DNA of 64,000 bases from a virus: the IMG/VR virus record IMGVR_UViG_3300025617_000007, positions 1-64,000 of that record; one strand, given 5' to 3'. Below the pieces are notes generated by a model. The model was not told the origin of the DNA. It did not search any database and worked only from the letters and a program-made list of their open reading frames with translations. The position numbers and the translations under genes are program-made. Shown piece after piece: positions 16,740-26,209 of the stretch. Every line of letters starts with the position of its first letter. Position 1 is the first letter of the stretch.

Positions 16740-18410
16740 TTATATTATATGTTTTATTATCCTAATATCCCAGGTCCCCCCTGAAATATTGGCTTTTAAC
16801 AATGCATTTTCATCTATCAACTCCATACCCCATACGAAGTTTGTTGTGTTCCCAATATCTACCGTTGAGAAATCATTGTATCTTATGGTTGTTCTATCCC
16901 ATACTGATTGAACTGTTCCTGCTCTGTAATTTGTTCCATCATCAATAACATAGTCAAAGAACGCCCCTTTATAAGTAGTAGCATCAACAGTGTCTATTGT
17001 TGTTCCACTTACTGAGACCGTACTTGTCGTTGAGGTCCCTATATGAGTAAGTATTTCTAACCCTGTTATAAGTGTAGAAGTTCCATCGTTATTTTCTAAA
17101 GTAATTTCACCGTTTGAGTAAGTACCACCTGTTATTGTTGGTGAAAATCCTGTCGCACTAAATTCAACACCGTCATTAAGTCCTAAGGTTAAAGTCTTAT
17201 CTAATTGATTATAACTTGTACCTGTAACGTAAGTATCTTCAGTAGTTCCTGTAGTAAATCCTGTAACTACTACCGTACCTTCATCATTTCTTGTTAATGT
17301 AAGACTACCTGTTGCATTATCATAATCACCACTTACCACATAAACATCTGTGGATTCAGGACCTGAAATCGTAATATCAGTTTCAAGACCACCAGCCATT
17401 TTAAGTATTATGTCAGGACCACTAAATGTTCCTCCCGTAATAAACGGTAAAAGAGTCGTACCTGAGGTACTATCAGTTAAGTCTTTAGTTACTCCCCATT
17501 CACTATTATAGGTAAGGGCAGATATTGCAACCTCACCCGATAAACTATCATTATACGAAATAACACCGTTCGTGTTAATAACTAAGGCTTTGTTTTCTGT
17601 AGAACTTGAAATACCTTTAATGGTTACTGTACCACCTCCCGATGAACCACTTAAAACTAAATCTGTCGATGTTAATGATAACCTTTCACCTGTCCCCCCA
17701 ATAATGTCTAAATCATTACCATCTAAATTAAGAACTCTACTACCATCTAAAGTTAAATCAGTATTCGCAATATTAGTGTCAACAATACCTGACGTAAATC
17801 CTGTTACATTAAAAGTCCCACCTGTTGTATTTGTAAATGTCGCAGTTCCCGTATTATTATCATACGTACCACCTGTTACAGTAATATCTGTTCCGTAGAA
17901 TATTCTCCATCTCGCATTTGAACGAGTAACACCACTTACACCCTCAATTGAAGAATCTAACCAAGCATCAATTAACGCTGCACCACCAGGTGTTGAAGTA
18001 GTTACTGTAGTACCATAATCAGATTCGGTAATAGACTCACCGGCACCGTCCCATAGTGATTCATAATTGGTAATGGTATACTGATATGTTAAGTTTGTTT
18101 CGTGAACATAAACTAACATACCTAACCTTCTACGACCAGTAGAAATGTTATCAGAGTTTAAGTTTACAGTGTCAGGTAAAAATGCTAGGGCTCTCTTTGA
18201 ATAGTTAATTGGTATGGTATTACCCGTAAATTCAATTAGACCCGTTTCTCCTTCAGGTATAGTAAAATCTAAATCGGCAAGTGTGTACACTTCCATGTAA
18301 CCACCAATCTGTAACACACTAAAATTACTACCAAAGACCTTATCTCTAGCAACCGAACTCGATGCGTCAAGTTGTGATGATGTTAATGGATTTTTATATA
18401 TAAACGACAT
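16740..18410 (-). CDS. Tail fibre or fibre-attachment protein
   Basis: This 556-aa protein has a distinct N-terminal 165 residues (MSFIYKNPLTSSQLDASSSV, then EVYTLADLDFTIPEGETGL), probably globular. Shaft repeats of the VTGGTYDNNTGTATFTNTTGG type follow, and the C-terminal domain has YKGAFFDYVIDDGTNYRAG and IRYNDFSTVDIGNTT, related to the end of the gene at 14670-16724. It is the first of the five fibre genes in transcription order and has a TATTTAT box 15 bases before its ATG. The different N-terminus suggests that it attaches the fibre set to the baseplate or mucin-like protein, but this is inference. Confidence 0.75.
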   Translation of the reverse strand: MSFIYKNPLTSSQLDASSSVARDKVFGSNFSVLQIGGYMEVYTLADLDFTIPEGETGLIEFTGNTIPINYSKRALAFLPDTVNLNSDNISTGRRRLGMLVYVHETNLTYQYTITNYESLWDGAGESITESDYGTTVTTSTPGGAALIDAWLDSSIEGVSGVTRSNARWRIFYGTDITVTGGTYDNNTGTATFTNTTGGTFNVTGFTSGIVDTNIANTDLTLDGSRVLNLDGNDLDIIGGTGERLSLTSTDLVLSGSSGGGTVTIKGISSSTENKALVINTNGVISYNDSLSGEVAISALTYNSEWGVTKDLTDSTSGTTLLPFITGGTFSGPDIILKMAGGLETDITISGPESTDVYVVSGDYDNATGSLTLTRNDEGTVVVTGFTTGTTEDTYVTGTSYNQLDKTLTLGLNDGVEFSATGFSPTITGGTYSNGEITLENNDGTSTLITGLEILTHIGTSTTSTVSVSGTTIDTVDATTYKGAFFDYVIDDGTNYRAGTVQSVWDRTTIRYNDFSTVDIGNTTNFVWGMELIDENALLKANISGGTWDIRIIKHII

Positions 18411-18425
18411 TTACTATTTTATTTT

Positions 18426-18432
18426 ATAAATA
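18426..18432 (-). promoter_or_regulatory. TATTTAT box before the first fibre gene
   Basis: Minus-strand context is CAAAGTATTTATAAAAT, 15 bases before the ATG at 18410. It lies in the only sizeable gap between the mucin-like gene and the fibre genes. Confidence 0.5.
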
Positions 18433-18475
18433 CTTTGATATCTCTAATCAAAAGTTTTTTTTTAGTTATTTTTTT

Positions 18476-20620
18476 TTAAGCCACCGTATTACCTTTAAAG
18501 TATATGGTGTTGTTACCATTATCAAAATACAAACCTGAACCAACAGTGTTTGTAGTATATAATCTGTATGTTCCATTAGCGAATGGTCCACCAGGATTTA
18601 CAATTGTACCTAAATTATAAACACTACTCATTACTGATGTTGTTAACGTAGTAGGTCCATTACCATTTGAATAATCTATAATAGTTTGTCTATTTCCTGA
18701 ACCAGTACCACCAATAGACTCATCAGGAATTAAGAACGAGTAATACACATTTCCACTCGCAGTCCCTGCAGGAATTTCAGTAGTAAAGAAGTTATATTGA
18801 TTAATTGAATTACCCTCACTATCTGTACCACCACCTGTTTGAGGTATTGTTTGCGATATAATTGATGGAACATTTCCTGTTCCTGCACTCGCAACGAAGA
18901 AGTTAACATAATCTGTAACATCTTGTAAATCAGCAATTGCTGTACCTGTACTAAATCCAAAGAAATTAGTTTGACCTTGATTACTCATATATGTACCAAT
19001 AATTGCAGCTAATGATGATGGTTCACTGATTATATACGCTGGCGCCAATCCTGCCTCACTAGGTGTTGGTGTAGGTGTTGGTGTTGATGATGGTGTAACA
19101 CTACTTGTTGGTGTTAATGATGGCGTTGGAGTAATACTAGTACTCGGTGTAATTGATGGTGTCGGCGTTACCGAAGATGTTGGTGTTACAGTAATACTAG
19201 GTGTTACCGATGGACTTGGTGTTACACTACTTGTCGGTGTTAATGATGGTGTAACTGTCGGAGTCACCGTAACCGTTGACGTAGGTGTTGGTGTTAAAGT
19301 CGGTGTTACTGAACTTGTAGGGGTAACACTATTTGTCGGTGTAATAGAAGGTGTTACTGAACTAGTCGGGGTCACTGACGGTGTTGATGTTACTGATGGT
19401 GTAGGCGTTACACTATTTGTCGGTGTAATTGACGGAGTAGGAGTAACACTACTTGTTGGCGTGATTGAGTTTGTTGGAGTAATAGACGGAGTTGGGCTAA
19501 CACTAATAGATGGTGTAACAGATGGCGTAGGACTCACACTAATAGATGGAGTAATTGATGGTGTAGGGGTAACACTATTTGTTGGAGTAACACTATTTGT
19601 TGGCGTAATTGATGGTGTAGGAGTTACTGAACTTGTAGGGGTAACACTATTTGTCGGAGTGATTGATTGTGTAGGAGTTACTGAACTTGTAGGGGTGATT
19701 GATGGAGTTGCAGTTACTGAAGGAGTAACTGTTTGTGACGGTGTTGGCGTCACACTACTAGTTGGTGTAATTGACGATGTTGGAGTAACACTTACACTAC
19801 TAGTCGGAGTAATTGACGATGTAGGAGTTACTGAACTTGTAGGAGTAATCGATGGTGTAGGGGTGATTGATGATGTTGGAGTAATCGATGGTGTAGGGGT
19901 GATTGATGATGTTGGAGTAACACTATTTGTTGGCGTAATTGATGGTGTTGGAGTAATACTCGGAGTTGGAGTAACACTATTGGTCGGAGTAATCGAACTT
20001 GTAGGAGTTATAGACGGAGTATTAGTTACTGACGGTGTCACACTACTTGTTGGCGTAATTGATTGGGTAGGAGTTATAGATGAAGTTGGAGTGATTGATG
20101 ATGTCGGCGTTATAGTTGTTGTTGGGGTAGGACTAACACTACTTGTTGGTGTTATAGTCGGCGTATTAGTAACTGATGGTGTAACAGTACTAGTTGGTGT
20201 AGGACTAACTTCACCACTTGACGGAGTAACCGATGGTGTAGGAGTATTTGTCGGTGTAACACTAACACTAATAGACATAGAAGGGGTAACTGAAGGAGTT
20301 ACTGTTGCAGTTGGACTAACACTTATAGACGGCGTATTTGTAGGGGTAATTGAAGGTGTAGGTGTAGGTGAAACATCATTGTCAAAAACAACTACGGGTT
20401 TTGAAATTGTTTCATCACCACAACCAGGTTGTTTATTTTGAACAAATATAGTATACTCAGTACCTGAAGGTGTACCTGGAAGGTCTAACTCAACACCTGC
20501 AATGATATGGTCACGTGTTTGTTGAGACTTTATAGGTGTTGTCAATGTGGAACCCGTGTATATATTAAACGGACCAATTGCGTTTGAACTTAATGTTAAT
20601 CTAATTATTACTTGTGACAT
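18476..20620 (-). CDS. Mucin-like Thr/Pro/Ser-repeat tail protein
   Basis: This 714-aa protein has three parts. Residues 1-80 are a small beta-rich domain ([20 protein letters not shown]). Residues about 84-520 are a low-complexity stretch built from hexapeptides of the type S-V/I-T-P-T-S/P/N, in the style of mucins. Residues about 525-714 are a globular domain rich in aromatic and Gly residues ([31 protein letters not shown]). The repeat has almost no charged residues and would be extended and disordered unless glycosylated. A TATTTAT box lies 20 bases before ATG. Its place between the adhesin and the fibres suggests a flexible stalk in the adhesion apparatus. With GT60-like enzymes in the same region, it is the leading candidate acceptor for phage-directed O-glycosylation (inference). 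Confidence 0.8.
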   Translation of the reverse strand: MSQVIIRLTLSSNAIGPFNIYTGSTLTTPIKSQQTRDHIIAGVELDLPGTPSGTEYTIFVQNKQPGCGDETISKPVVVFDNDVSPTPTPSITPTNTPSISVSPTATVTPSVTPSMSISVSVTPTNTPTPSVTPSSGEVSPTPTSTVTPSVTNTPTITPTSSVSPTPTTTITPTSSITPTSSITPTQSITPTSSVTPSVTNTPSITPTSSITPTNSVTPTPSITPTPSITPTNSVTPTSSITPTPSITPTSSITPTPSITPTSSVTPTSSITPTSSVSVTPTSSITPTSSVTPTPSQTVTPSVTATPSITPTSSVTPTQSITPTNSVTPTSSVTPTPSITPTNSVTPTNSVTPTPSITPSISVSPTPSVTPSISVSPTPSITPTNSITPTSSVTPTPSITPTNSVTPTPSVTSTPSVTPTSSVTPSITPTNSVTPTSSVTPTLTPTPTSTVTVTPTVTPSLTPTSSVTPSPSVTPSITVTPTSSVTPTPSITPSTSITPTPSLTPTSSVTPSSTPTPTPTPSEAGLAPAYIISEPSSLAAIIGTYMSNQGQTNFFGFSTGTAIADLQDVTDYVNFFVASAGTGNVPSIISQTIPQTGGGTDSEGNSINQYNFFTTEIPAGTASGNVYYSFLIPDESIGGTGSGNRQTIIDYSNGNGPTTLTTSVMSSVYNLGTIVNPGGPFANGTYRLYTTNTVGSGLYFDNGNNTIYFKGNTVA
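19060..20372. repeat. 18-bp-unit tandem repeats of the mucin-like gene
   Basis: About 1.3 kb is built from variants of an 18-bp unit encoding S-V/I-T-P-T-x. Unit copies differ mainly at third codon positions, so protein repeats are kept while DNA drifts. Copy number probably varies between strains by slippage or recombination. Confidence 0.9.
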
Positions 20621-20640
20621 CTACTTTATTTGTTTCTTAT

Positions 20641-20647
20641 ATAAATA
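20641..20647 (-). promoter_or_regulatory. TATTTAT box before the mucin-like gene
   Basis: Minus-strand context is GATTGTATTTATATAAGAA, 20 bases before the ATG at 20620, in the 67-base gap after the adhesin gene. Confidence 0.5.
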
Positions 20648-20687
20648 CAATCGAATTATAAAATACTTTTTTTTCTCTTTACTTTTT

Positions 20688-23600
20688 TTATGCTTGGCAA
20701 CTTACACATGAATTCCATGGACCACCTGAAAGTGTCACATTTGGTGTGTTATCCACATAAGACTGAACCATATAACATACTAAATTAGTTCCCTTAACAA
20801 CCTCATTATTTTGAGGTGGAGTACCTAATGCTGAAATATCACCATAATATAGAGTAACGGGACCTGTACAGTTATCGAAATCGTTAATTTCAATCATAGA
20901 CACAACACCTGTATTACACAATTCACACGATACATTTTGTTGAGTAACTGTTAATGTTGGTGTATCAGTGGTCGTAGACTTAACAATATAACACTTATTA
21001 TCTTGTGATACCTTAACATATGAGTTAATGTTTAATGGACCAATACTTGAAGACGCTACGTAATCTAATTCAACCTCCGAACATGAGCTACCATATAATA
21101 CCTCCCTAAGAACATAATTCGTAACTACAGGACATGGGTGTTCTTCAGATGATGTACACTCATCACAGTCTAAATACGCCCGATTAGGGTCACCATTCCA
21201 CGGATTACCATTATTACCTATAAATTCACCAACCATAATACCTAAATCAGGCTCAGTACCAGTTCCTGGTGCGTAGAAACTAACACATTGGTCATCGATA
21301 CCCACCTGATTTTGTAAATATAATGTAGTTCTACCCGCAACAATTAACTGATTAATTTCACTCTCCAATGTTGGGGTCACCTTCATTTTATATTGTGCAA
21401 CATCACCTGTTTCACAACACCCTGAGAAGTATATATAAACATAGTTTTGTGATGGTGTAGGTGTTAGAGTAGGTGTGTTTGATATTGTAGGGGTCGAAGT
21501 ATTTGTCGGAGTAGGTGTGTTTGATATTGTAGGGGTCGAAGTATTTGTCGGAGTAGGTGTTGCGGTTTGACTAACACTTGGAGTGTTCGAAACAGACACT
21601 GATGGTGTGTTAGTTGGTGTCACAGTTGCAGTTAAAGTTGGTGTTTGACTCAAACTATGTGTTGGCGTTATAGTAGGCGTATTTGTCGGTGTAACCGTTA
21701 CAGAAGGTGTGGGTGTTGGTGAAGTTGTTGATGAATCACACTCAATCTCTAATTCAACTTTAGTACCTAAACTAAATTGAGCACCACGTAATGGGTCTTC
21801 GTCACCATCACAGTTAGAAATAATTGTTAATTGATTAGTATTCACATCTAAACTAAAACTTTCAATTTCAGTCACCGTAGACAAAATAGTATTAATAATA
21901 TTTATCCAATCAGAATCATCAGGATAGTCAGATAGTGTTGTTCCTGTGTAAAAACTTTGTGAGGTATTTAAAATTACACCTGTAGTTCCAGTTATACCTA
22001 TATTAACATAGAAAATAGACTCAACTAAATTACAGTTTGTGTGTCCTGACGTTAAATCAAAAAACGCTTCATTTAACATCTCTTCAAAACCTCTTTTATT
22101 ACCTACAGTAGTTACAAATTCTTGTTCACAAATTGCATTTAATTCATAACACTGAACCCTACTATTGTCACAATTAATAGTGATACTTTTAGTATCATCA
22201 CACCCATTACTATCAGTTACAGTAACACTATAAGTCCCACTTACTAAATTATTTACTACGGGTCCTGACTCTCCTGAGGGTAAGTTGGCCGACCAAACAT
22301 ATGTGAATGGAGGTTCACCATCAAATATTGTAACTGTCGCAGTACCATCATCACCTAAAACACAATCAGTTTTAGTGAGTGAAAAATTAACTCCATTAGT
22401 TTGAGAAATACTAAACCCTTTAGTTACCGTACAATTGTTATTGTCAGTTACCGTTAACACATAACTACCTGAACTTAAATTACCGACAGTAATATCAGTA
22501 TCACTTAAATCTATCTGTTGATATATTGTTTGACCTATATTTTGATTTACAATAGTATAATCAAAAGGAGGTTGTAAAGATTCTGAACCCTCCACAACTA
22601 TTACTCTAACGGCTCCGTTACTTCCTCCACAGGTAGCTCCCGTTGTAGAATCAATAACATTAAATTTAGAGTTACTTATAATTTCTTTCTCTACCGTATA
22701 CACACAATTTTCATTGAGTTGTATTTCAATAGTATATAAACCTTCACTTAACCCAATAAATGTAAAGTTTTGGTCTGTAGTAGTTACTGATTGTGAAGAA
22801 CCATTATCATCAGTAATAGTATATGTTATTATACCCTGAGGTGCCTCAAGACTGACATCTATACTTCCAGTTTGCCCACAAACGGCATTGTTCACATTAA
22901 CCGAAACCACCCTAAAACCTGCAGTTGATGTGATAACGGATAACGCTGTAGTTTCACAGAAACCTGCATCTGTTACGTTAACAGAATGGGCACCGGCACA
23001 AAGACCCGTCATTAAAAAAGTATCACTATTAGTTGTCAATAACTGACCTGTATCACCTAAATATGTATAGGGTGGTGTCCCACCACTAACCACAACTTGC
23101 ATTTGACCATTACAACTAAAACAATCTGCTTGTGTTGGAATTACGGAAACAATACCTATAGGTTCACTATATGCAACATCAAAAATAGTTTCTTTACTAC
23201 AACCTTCACTATCAGTAACGATAACACCCCAAGTCCCTTGGGTTAGTCCTGTTGCAGTTAAACCTGTTTGTCCGTCAGACCAAACATACGTATAAGGACC
23301 TACACCTGTAGTTCCAGTTACCGTCGCAACTCCTTTACCAGGATTACATTGTGACTCATCAATTATACTTAACCCATAATTTAATTGACTACTTTCATTG
23401 ATTATTACGGATTCTGTTTGAGCAGTTGCACCTCCAAAATCAGTAACAAGTGCGTAGTACACACCACTAGATAAACCCCCAAAATTATACGATTGTGTAG
23501 ACGATGATATTGTTTGAATTAATACAGTATTTCGGTATAAATCAATATTGTAAGGTAATGAATTAGAAGAACCATTAACCGTTAATTGACCTGTCGTGTC

Positions 23601-26204
23601 ATCACCACAAGTCGTACCAGATACGTTATCAATGTTCGCACAAAAACAACCATCAACAATAATGTTAATGAATAGGTCTTGATTTTCACCTCCCGAACTA
23701 TCATTTAACCTAAAAATATATGTACCCGCACTTAAGTTATACCAATAAAATGGACCATTACCTGTTTGAGTCGATAAAGTACCAGGCGAAGTATTTTGTA
23801 TTGTATACGGTTTTACACCTAACGATGGAGTAATTTCGATAATACCATTACCTAAATTTTCACATACCCCTGTAACCGCAAAAGTATATTCTAAAGGCCC
23901 TTGGTCACAATCCTGTATACATGGGTCCGCAGAAACTGCAATACCCTGATAAGGGTAATTGGTATCCACACAAACTTGTAAACCAACACCTTCACCTTGG
24001 ATTACTTCCCCACAACAATCAGTAAAAGTATAGTACCCATCAGTAGTTGCCGAATAACATCCTGATGTTCCACAATTATCACAATCAGTATATGGACCCG
24101 AAATGTCTATAGGTGAAATTATCGGCTCAGAAGTACTTACATTAATTTCTGTCACAGTGTAACAATCTCCAGATATTTGATATACCTGACCGACTTTTTT
24201 ATCTTGAGGTACCAAATATAGTGTACTAACAGGTTGTTCAATATCTAATAAGAAATCATTTAATGATTCACTAACAACTTCTTCAGTAAAATTACTAACT
24301 TTAGGGTCCACACTAAATCCAAAATTCTTTAACCCTGAACCATTTTGGTATTGCGGGTTTAAATTTTGGTAGGTTGTCGTACCGGTTAATCCCGAATAAA
24401 CATTTGTATGTGTTAAAGCAGTTAACACCAAATCTTCAGGACCCATACTAACCATAGTATTACTATTGTCACCGTATTTAGTGTTAAAATCTATTTCTGA
24501 GATAGTATCACCTTCAATTGACGCAACCGAATGTTGAACAAACGGCATTCTAGTAGTTGAATTATCAATAACAGGATAAATTAAACCGTTAATTGTACCA
24601 CCACTACTTTTAACATCTTCCCATACTTTTAGATAAGACTCATAATCATGTTTAAATCTATCAGTATATTCTGAACCACCATTATCGTTATCCCATCCAT
24701 CACCTAATAATTCAAAAGGATTGGTATATAGTTGTGATTTTGTTTGTCTACCATGGTAAAGTCCCACATACCCATCAGACTCATCAGCAACTATGATAAC
24801 TATGTAATTAGTTTCTTTACCTTCAAAAATACCAGGACCTGAATTACCTGAATTATTTAAATCCTGATTTTGGTCAAATGGAACCCCGTTACTTCGAGGG
24901 TCATCAGTTGTAAATGAACCCGTAAATTGTCTACCTCTATTAATTCTTCGATACGTATCACTACTATCATTAAATTCACTATTTTTAGGGTTACAATCAG
25001 AAACACTTGAACTCTTACACCAAGTACCTATTTCACTATTAGGAACTTCATTATCAAATTCATAAATTGTCGTACCACTCACGGTTCCACCCGTCAATGA
25101 ACCTAAATAAGGGTAAGATGCCCACCACAACCAGTTTTCACCATTATACCCTGGTAGTCCAATAACTCCTTCATATAAATTACCACTTAATAAATCACCA
25201 TCGTCTACTTTTGTTTGGTACCATGAACGAATTGACTCTGAGGCACCTGACGCACTTTCTTCACTTAAAGACGTACCATCATAAAATACAAAAACTTTTT
25301 GATTTAAACTATTAGTTTCACAACTCTCAAGTTTGTCGGCAACACTTGTAATTTCTGACGAACTTGGTGTTGGTGTAGGCGTTAAACTTTGTGTTACCGA
25401 TGAAGTAGGTGTTGGTGATACACCCGCAGATGTTGAAGGTGTGATTGTTGGTGTAGTTGTTACTGAGGTAGTAGGTGTATTGGTTGGAGTAACAGTATTC
25501 GAAGGTGTCGTTGTAGGTGTAACCGTAGGAGTTGATGTAACCCACCGAGCACTAGGAGTAATTGATGGTGTCGGAGTTGGCGTTATTGTATTACTTGGTG
25601 TAATTGATGTCGTTGGAGTTACTGTTGGTGTAGGGGTTTGTGAGGGTGAGTTAATTGGAATTAACGCTCCGCAATCGATACATGCAGAATCATCACAACT
25701 CTCTCTTTGAATAATACCTACAGGTGTCGGTACTATGGTATGTGTCGCAGGTGAAGGATACGTGGAAACATTAAAGGCCAATATATTAACACAGGTATGG
25801 TTAGACGCAACTCCATCAAGTAAATAAGTTTGACCGACAGACGCAATTGAAAAATAATTAAATACTGGGTCCGTACTACTTAACCAAACAATTCGTGAAG
25901 GGTCATTACAACAAGCAAGTATATGATACGTTTCACTTGGTTCTGAAGAACATATATCGTCACTACAACCACTTGTAGCTACAGTATAACTAGAATTTTC
26001 TTGATACCCTTCACTGAAATTTGTGGCAGTACCACCTGAAGGGTCTTCACTTCCAAGAAATGTATAACACCCGTCAGGTAACCCCAATATATTTTCAAGT
26101 AAATATGTTGAATTTAATGTAGGCGTTATCCCAAAAGCATTAAACCATGAACTTATGGCGGTTACGTAATATAAACCTGTGTCACAGGACTGGAAGTAAT
26201 ACAT
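20688..26204 (-). CDS. Giant tail adhesin with SprB-like repeats and mucin-like linkers
   Basis: This 1838-aa protein is a mosaic. Residues 1-180 are Cys-rich modules, including SETYHILACC, which is repeated in the gene at the left edge. Residues about 185-281 are a Thr/Pro/Ser linker. Residues about 285-700 are a globular region opening with KVFVFYDGTSLSEESASG that I do not recognise. Residues about 780-1345 hold roughly seven repeats of SprB type (PPYTYLG, PFTYVWSANLPSG, SGTYSVTVTDSNGC). Residues about 1345-1485 form a module also present at the end of the next gene upstream. Residues about 1490-1586 are a second Thr/Pro/Ser linker, and the rest is again Cys-rich. SprB repeats are known from the flavobacterial gliding adhesin SprB. 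It probably binds the host surface as a long fibre. Confidence 0.8.
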   Translation of the reverse strand: MYYFQSCDTGLYYVTAISSWFNAFGITPTLNSTYLLENILGLPDGCYTFLGSEDPSGGTATNFSEGYQENSSYTVATSGCSDDICSSEPSETYHILACCNDPSRIVWLSSTDPVFNYFSIASVGQTYLLDGVASNHTCVNILAFNVSTYPSPATHTIVPTPVGIIQRESCDDSACIDCGALIPINSPSQTPTPTVTPTTSITPSNTITPTPTPSITPSARWVTSTPTVTPTTTPSNTVTPTNTPTTSVTTTPTITPSTSAGVSPTPTSSVTQSLTPTPTPSSSEITSVADKLESCETNSLNQKVFVFYDGTSLSEESASGASESIRSWYQTKVDDGDLLSGNLYEGVIGLPGYNGENWLWWASYPYLGSLTGGTVSGTTIYEFDNEVPNSEIGTWCKSSSVSDCNPKNSEFNDSSDTYRRINRGRQFTGSFTTDDPRSNGVPFDQNQDLNNSGNSGPGIFEGKETNYIVIIVADESDGYVGLYHGRQTKSQLYTNPFELLGDGWDNDNGGSEYTDRFKHDYESYLKVWEDVKSSGGTINGLIYPVIDNSTTRMPFVQHSVASIEGDTISEIDFNTKYGDNSNTMVSMGPEDLVLTALTHTNVYSGLTGTTTYQNLNPQYQNGSGLKNFGFSVDPKVSNFTEEVVSESLNDFLLDIEQPVSTLYLVPQDKKVGQVYQISGDCYTVTEINVSTSEPIISPIDISGPYTDCDNCGTSGCYSATTDGYYTFTDCCGEVIQGEGVGLQVCVDTNYPYQGIAVSADPCIQDCDQGPLEYTFAVTGVCENLGNGIIEITPSLGVKPYTIQNTSPGTLSTQTGNGPFYWYNLSAGTYIFRLNDSSGGENQDLFINIIVDGCFCANIDNVSGTTCGDDTTGQLTVNGSSNSLPYNIDLYRNTVLIQTISSSTQSYNFGGLSSGVYYALVTDFGGATAQTESVIINESSQLNYGLSIIDESQCNPGKGVATVTGTTGVGPYTYVWSDGQTGLTATGLTQGTWGVIVTDSEGCSKETIFDVAYSEPIGIVSVIPTQADCFSCNGQMQVVVSGGTPPYTYLGDTGQLLTTNSDTFLMTGLCAGAHSVNVTDAGFCETTALSVITSTAGFRVVSVNVNNAVCGQTGSIDVSLEAPQGIITYTITDDNGSSQSVTTTDQNFTFIGLSEGLYTIEIQLNENCVYTVEKEIISNSKFNVIDSTTGATCGGSNGAVRVIVVEGSESLQPPFDYTIVNQNIGQTIYQQIDLSDTDITVGNLSSGSYVLTVTDNNNCTVTKGFSISQTNGVNFSLTKTDCVLGDDGTATVTIFDGEPPFTYVWSANLPSGESGPVVNNLVSGTYSVTVTDSNGCDDTKSITINCDNSRVQCYELNAICEQEFVTTVGNKRGFEEMLNEAFFDLTSGHTNCNLVESIFYVNIGITGTTGVILNTSQSFYTGTTLSDYPDDSDWINIINTILSTVTEIESFSLDVNTNQLTIISNCDGDEDPLRGAQFSLGTKVELEIECDSSTTSPTPTPSVTVTPTNTPTITPTHSLSQTPTLTATVTPTNTPSVSVSNTPSVSQTATPTPTNTSTPTISNTPTPTNTSTPTISNTPTLTPTPSQNYVYIYFSGCCETGDVAQYKMKVTPTLESEINQLIVAGRTTLYLQNQVGIDDQCVSFYAPGTGTEPDLGIMVGEFIGNNGNPWNGDPNRAYLDCDECTSSEEHPCPVVTNYVLREVLYGSSCSEVELDYVASSSIGPLNINSYVKVSQDNKCYIVKSTTTDTPTLTVTQQNVSCELCNTGVVSMIEINDFDNCTGPVTLYYGDISALGTPPQNNEVVKGTNLVCYMVQSYVDNTPNVTLSGGPWNSCVSCQA
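21445..21730. repeat. Thr/Pro/Ser repeat linker of the adhesin, C-terminal
   Basis: A lower-complexity stretch encoding TPTNTSTPTISNTPT-type units, with two adjacent near-identical copies around 21470-21550. It joins the shared module and the C-terminal Cys-rich part of the adhesin. Confidence 0.85.
25362..25652. repeat. Thr/Pro/Ser repeat linker of the adhesin, N-terminal
   Basis: A stretch encoding TPTPTVTPTTS-type units. It lies between the Cys-rich N-terminus and the large unrecognised globular region, and has the same makeup as the mucin-like gene. Confidence 0.85.
25815..25941. repeat. Direct repeat, copy B (with 1-127)
   Basis: Second copy of the 127-bp identity, near the start of the 1838-aa adhesin. 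Downstream of it the left-edge copy has a short Thr/Pro insert that this copy lacks, so the identity stops abruptly there. Confidence 0.95.
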
Positions 26205-26209
26205 ATTTT

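Noticed and set aside
18433-18463. Hairpin with T-run on the plus strand before the fibre genes
   Set aside because: The stem is short and AT-rich with a bulge; no plus-strand gene leads into it, and on the minus strand no T-run follows.
19060-20372. CRISPR-like appearance of short repeats
   Set aside because: There are no unique spacers; the units are adjacent codon repeats in an open frame.
19461-20441. Long plus-strand open frame opposite the mucin-like gene
   Set aside because: It is a by-product of the 18-bp repeat, which keeps all related frames open; its protein is a monotonous Gly/Val/Asp repeat, with no promoter box or terminator.
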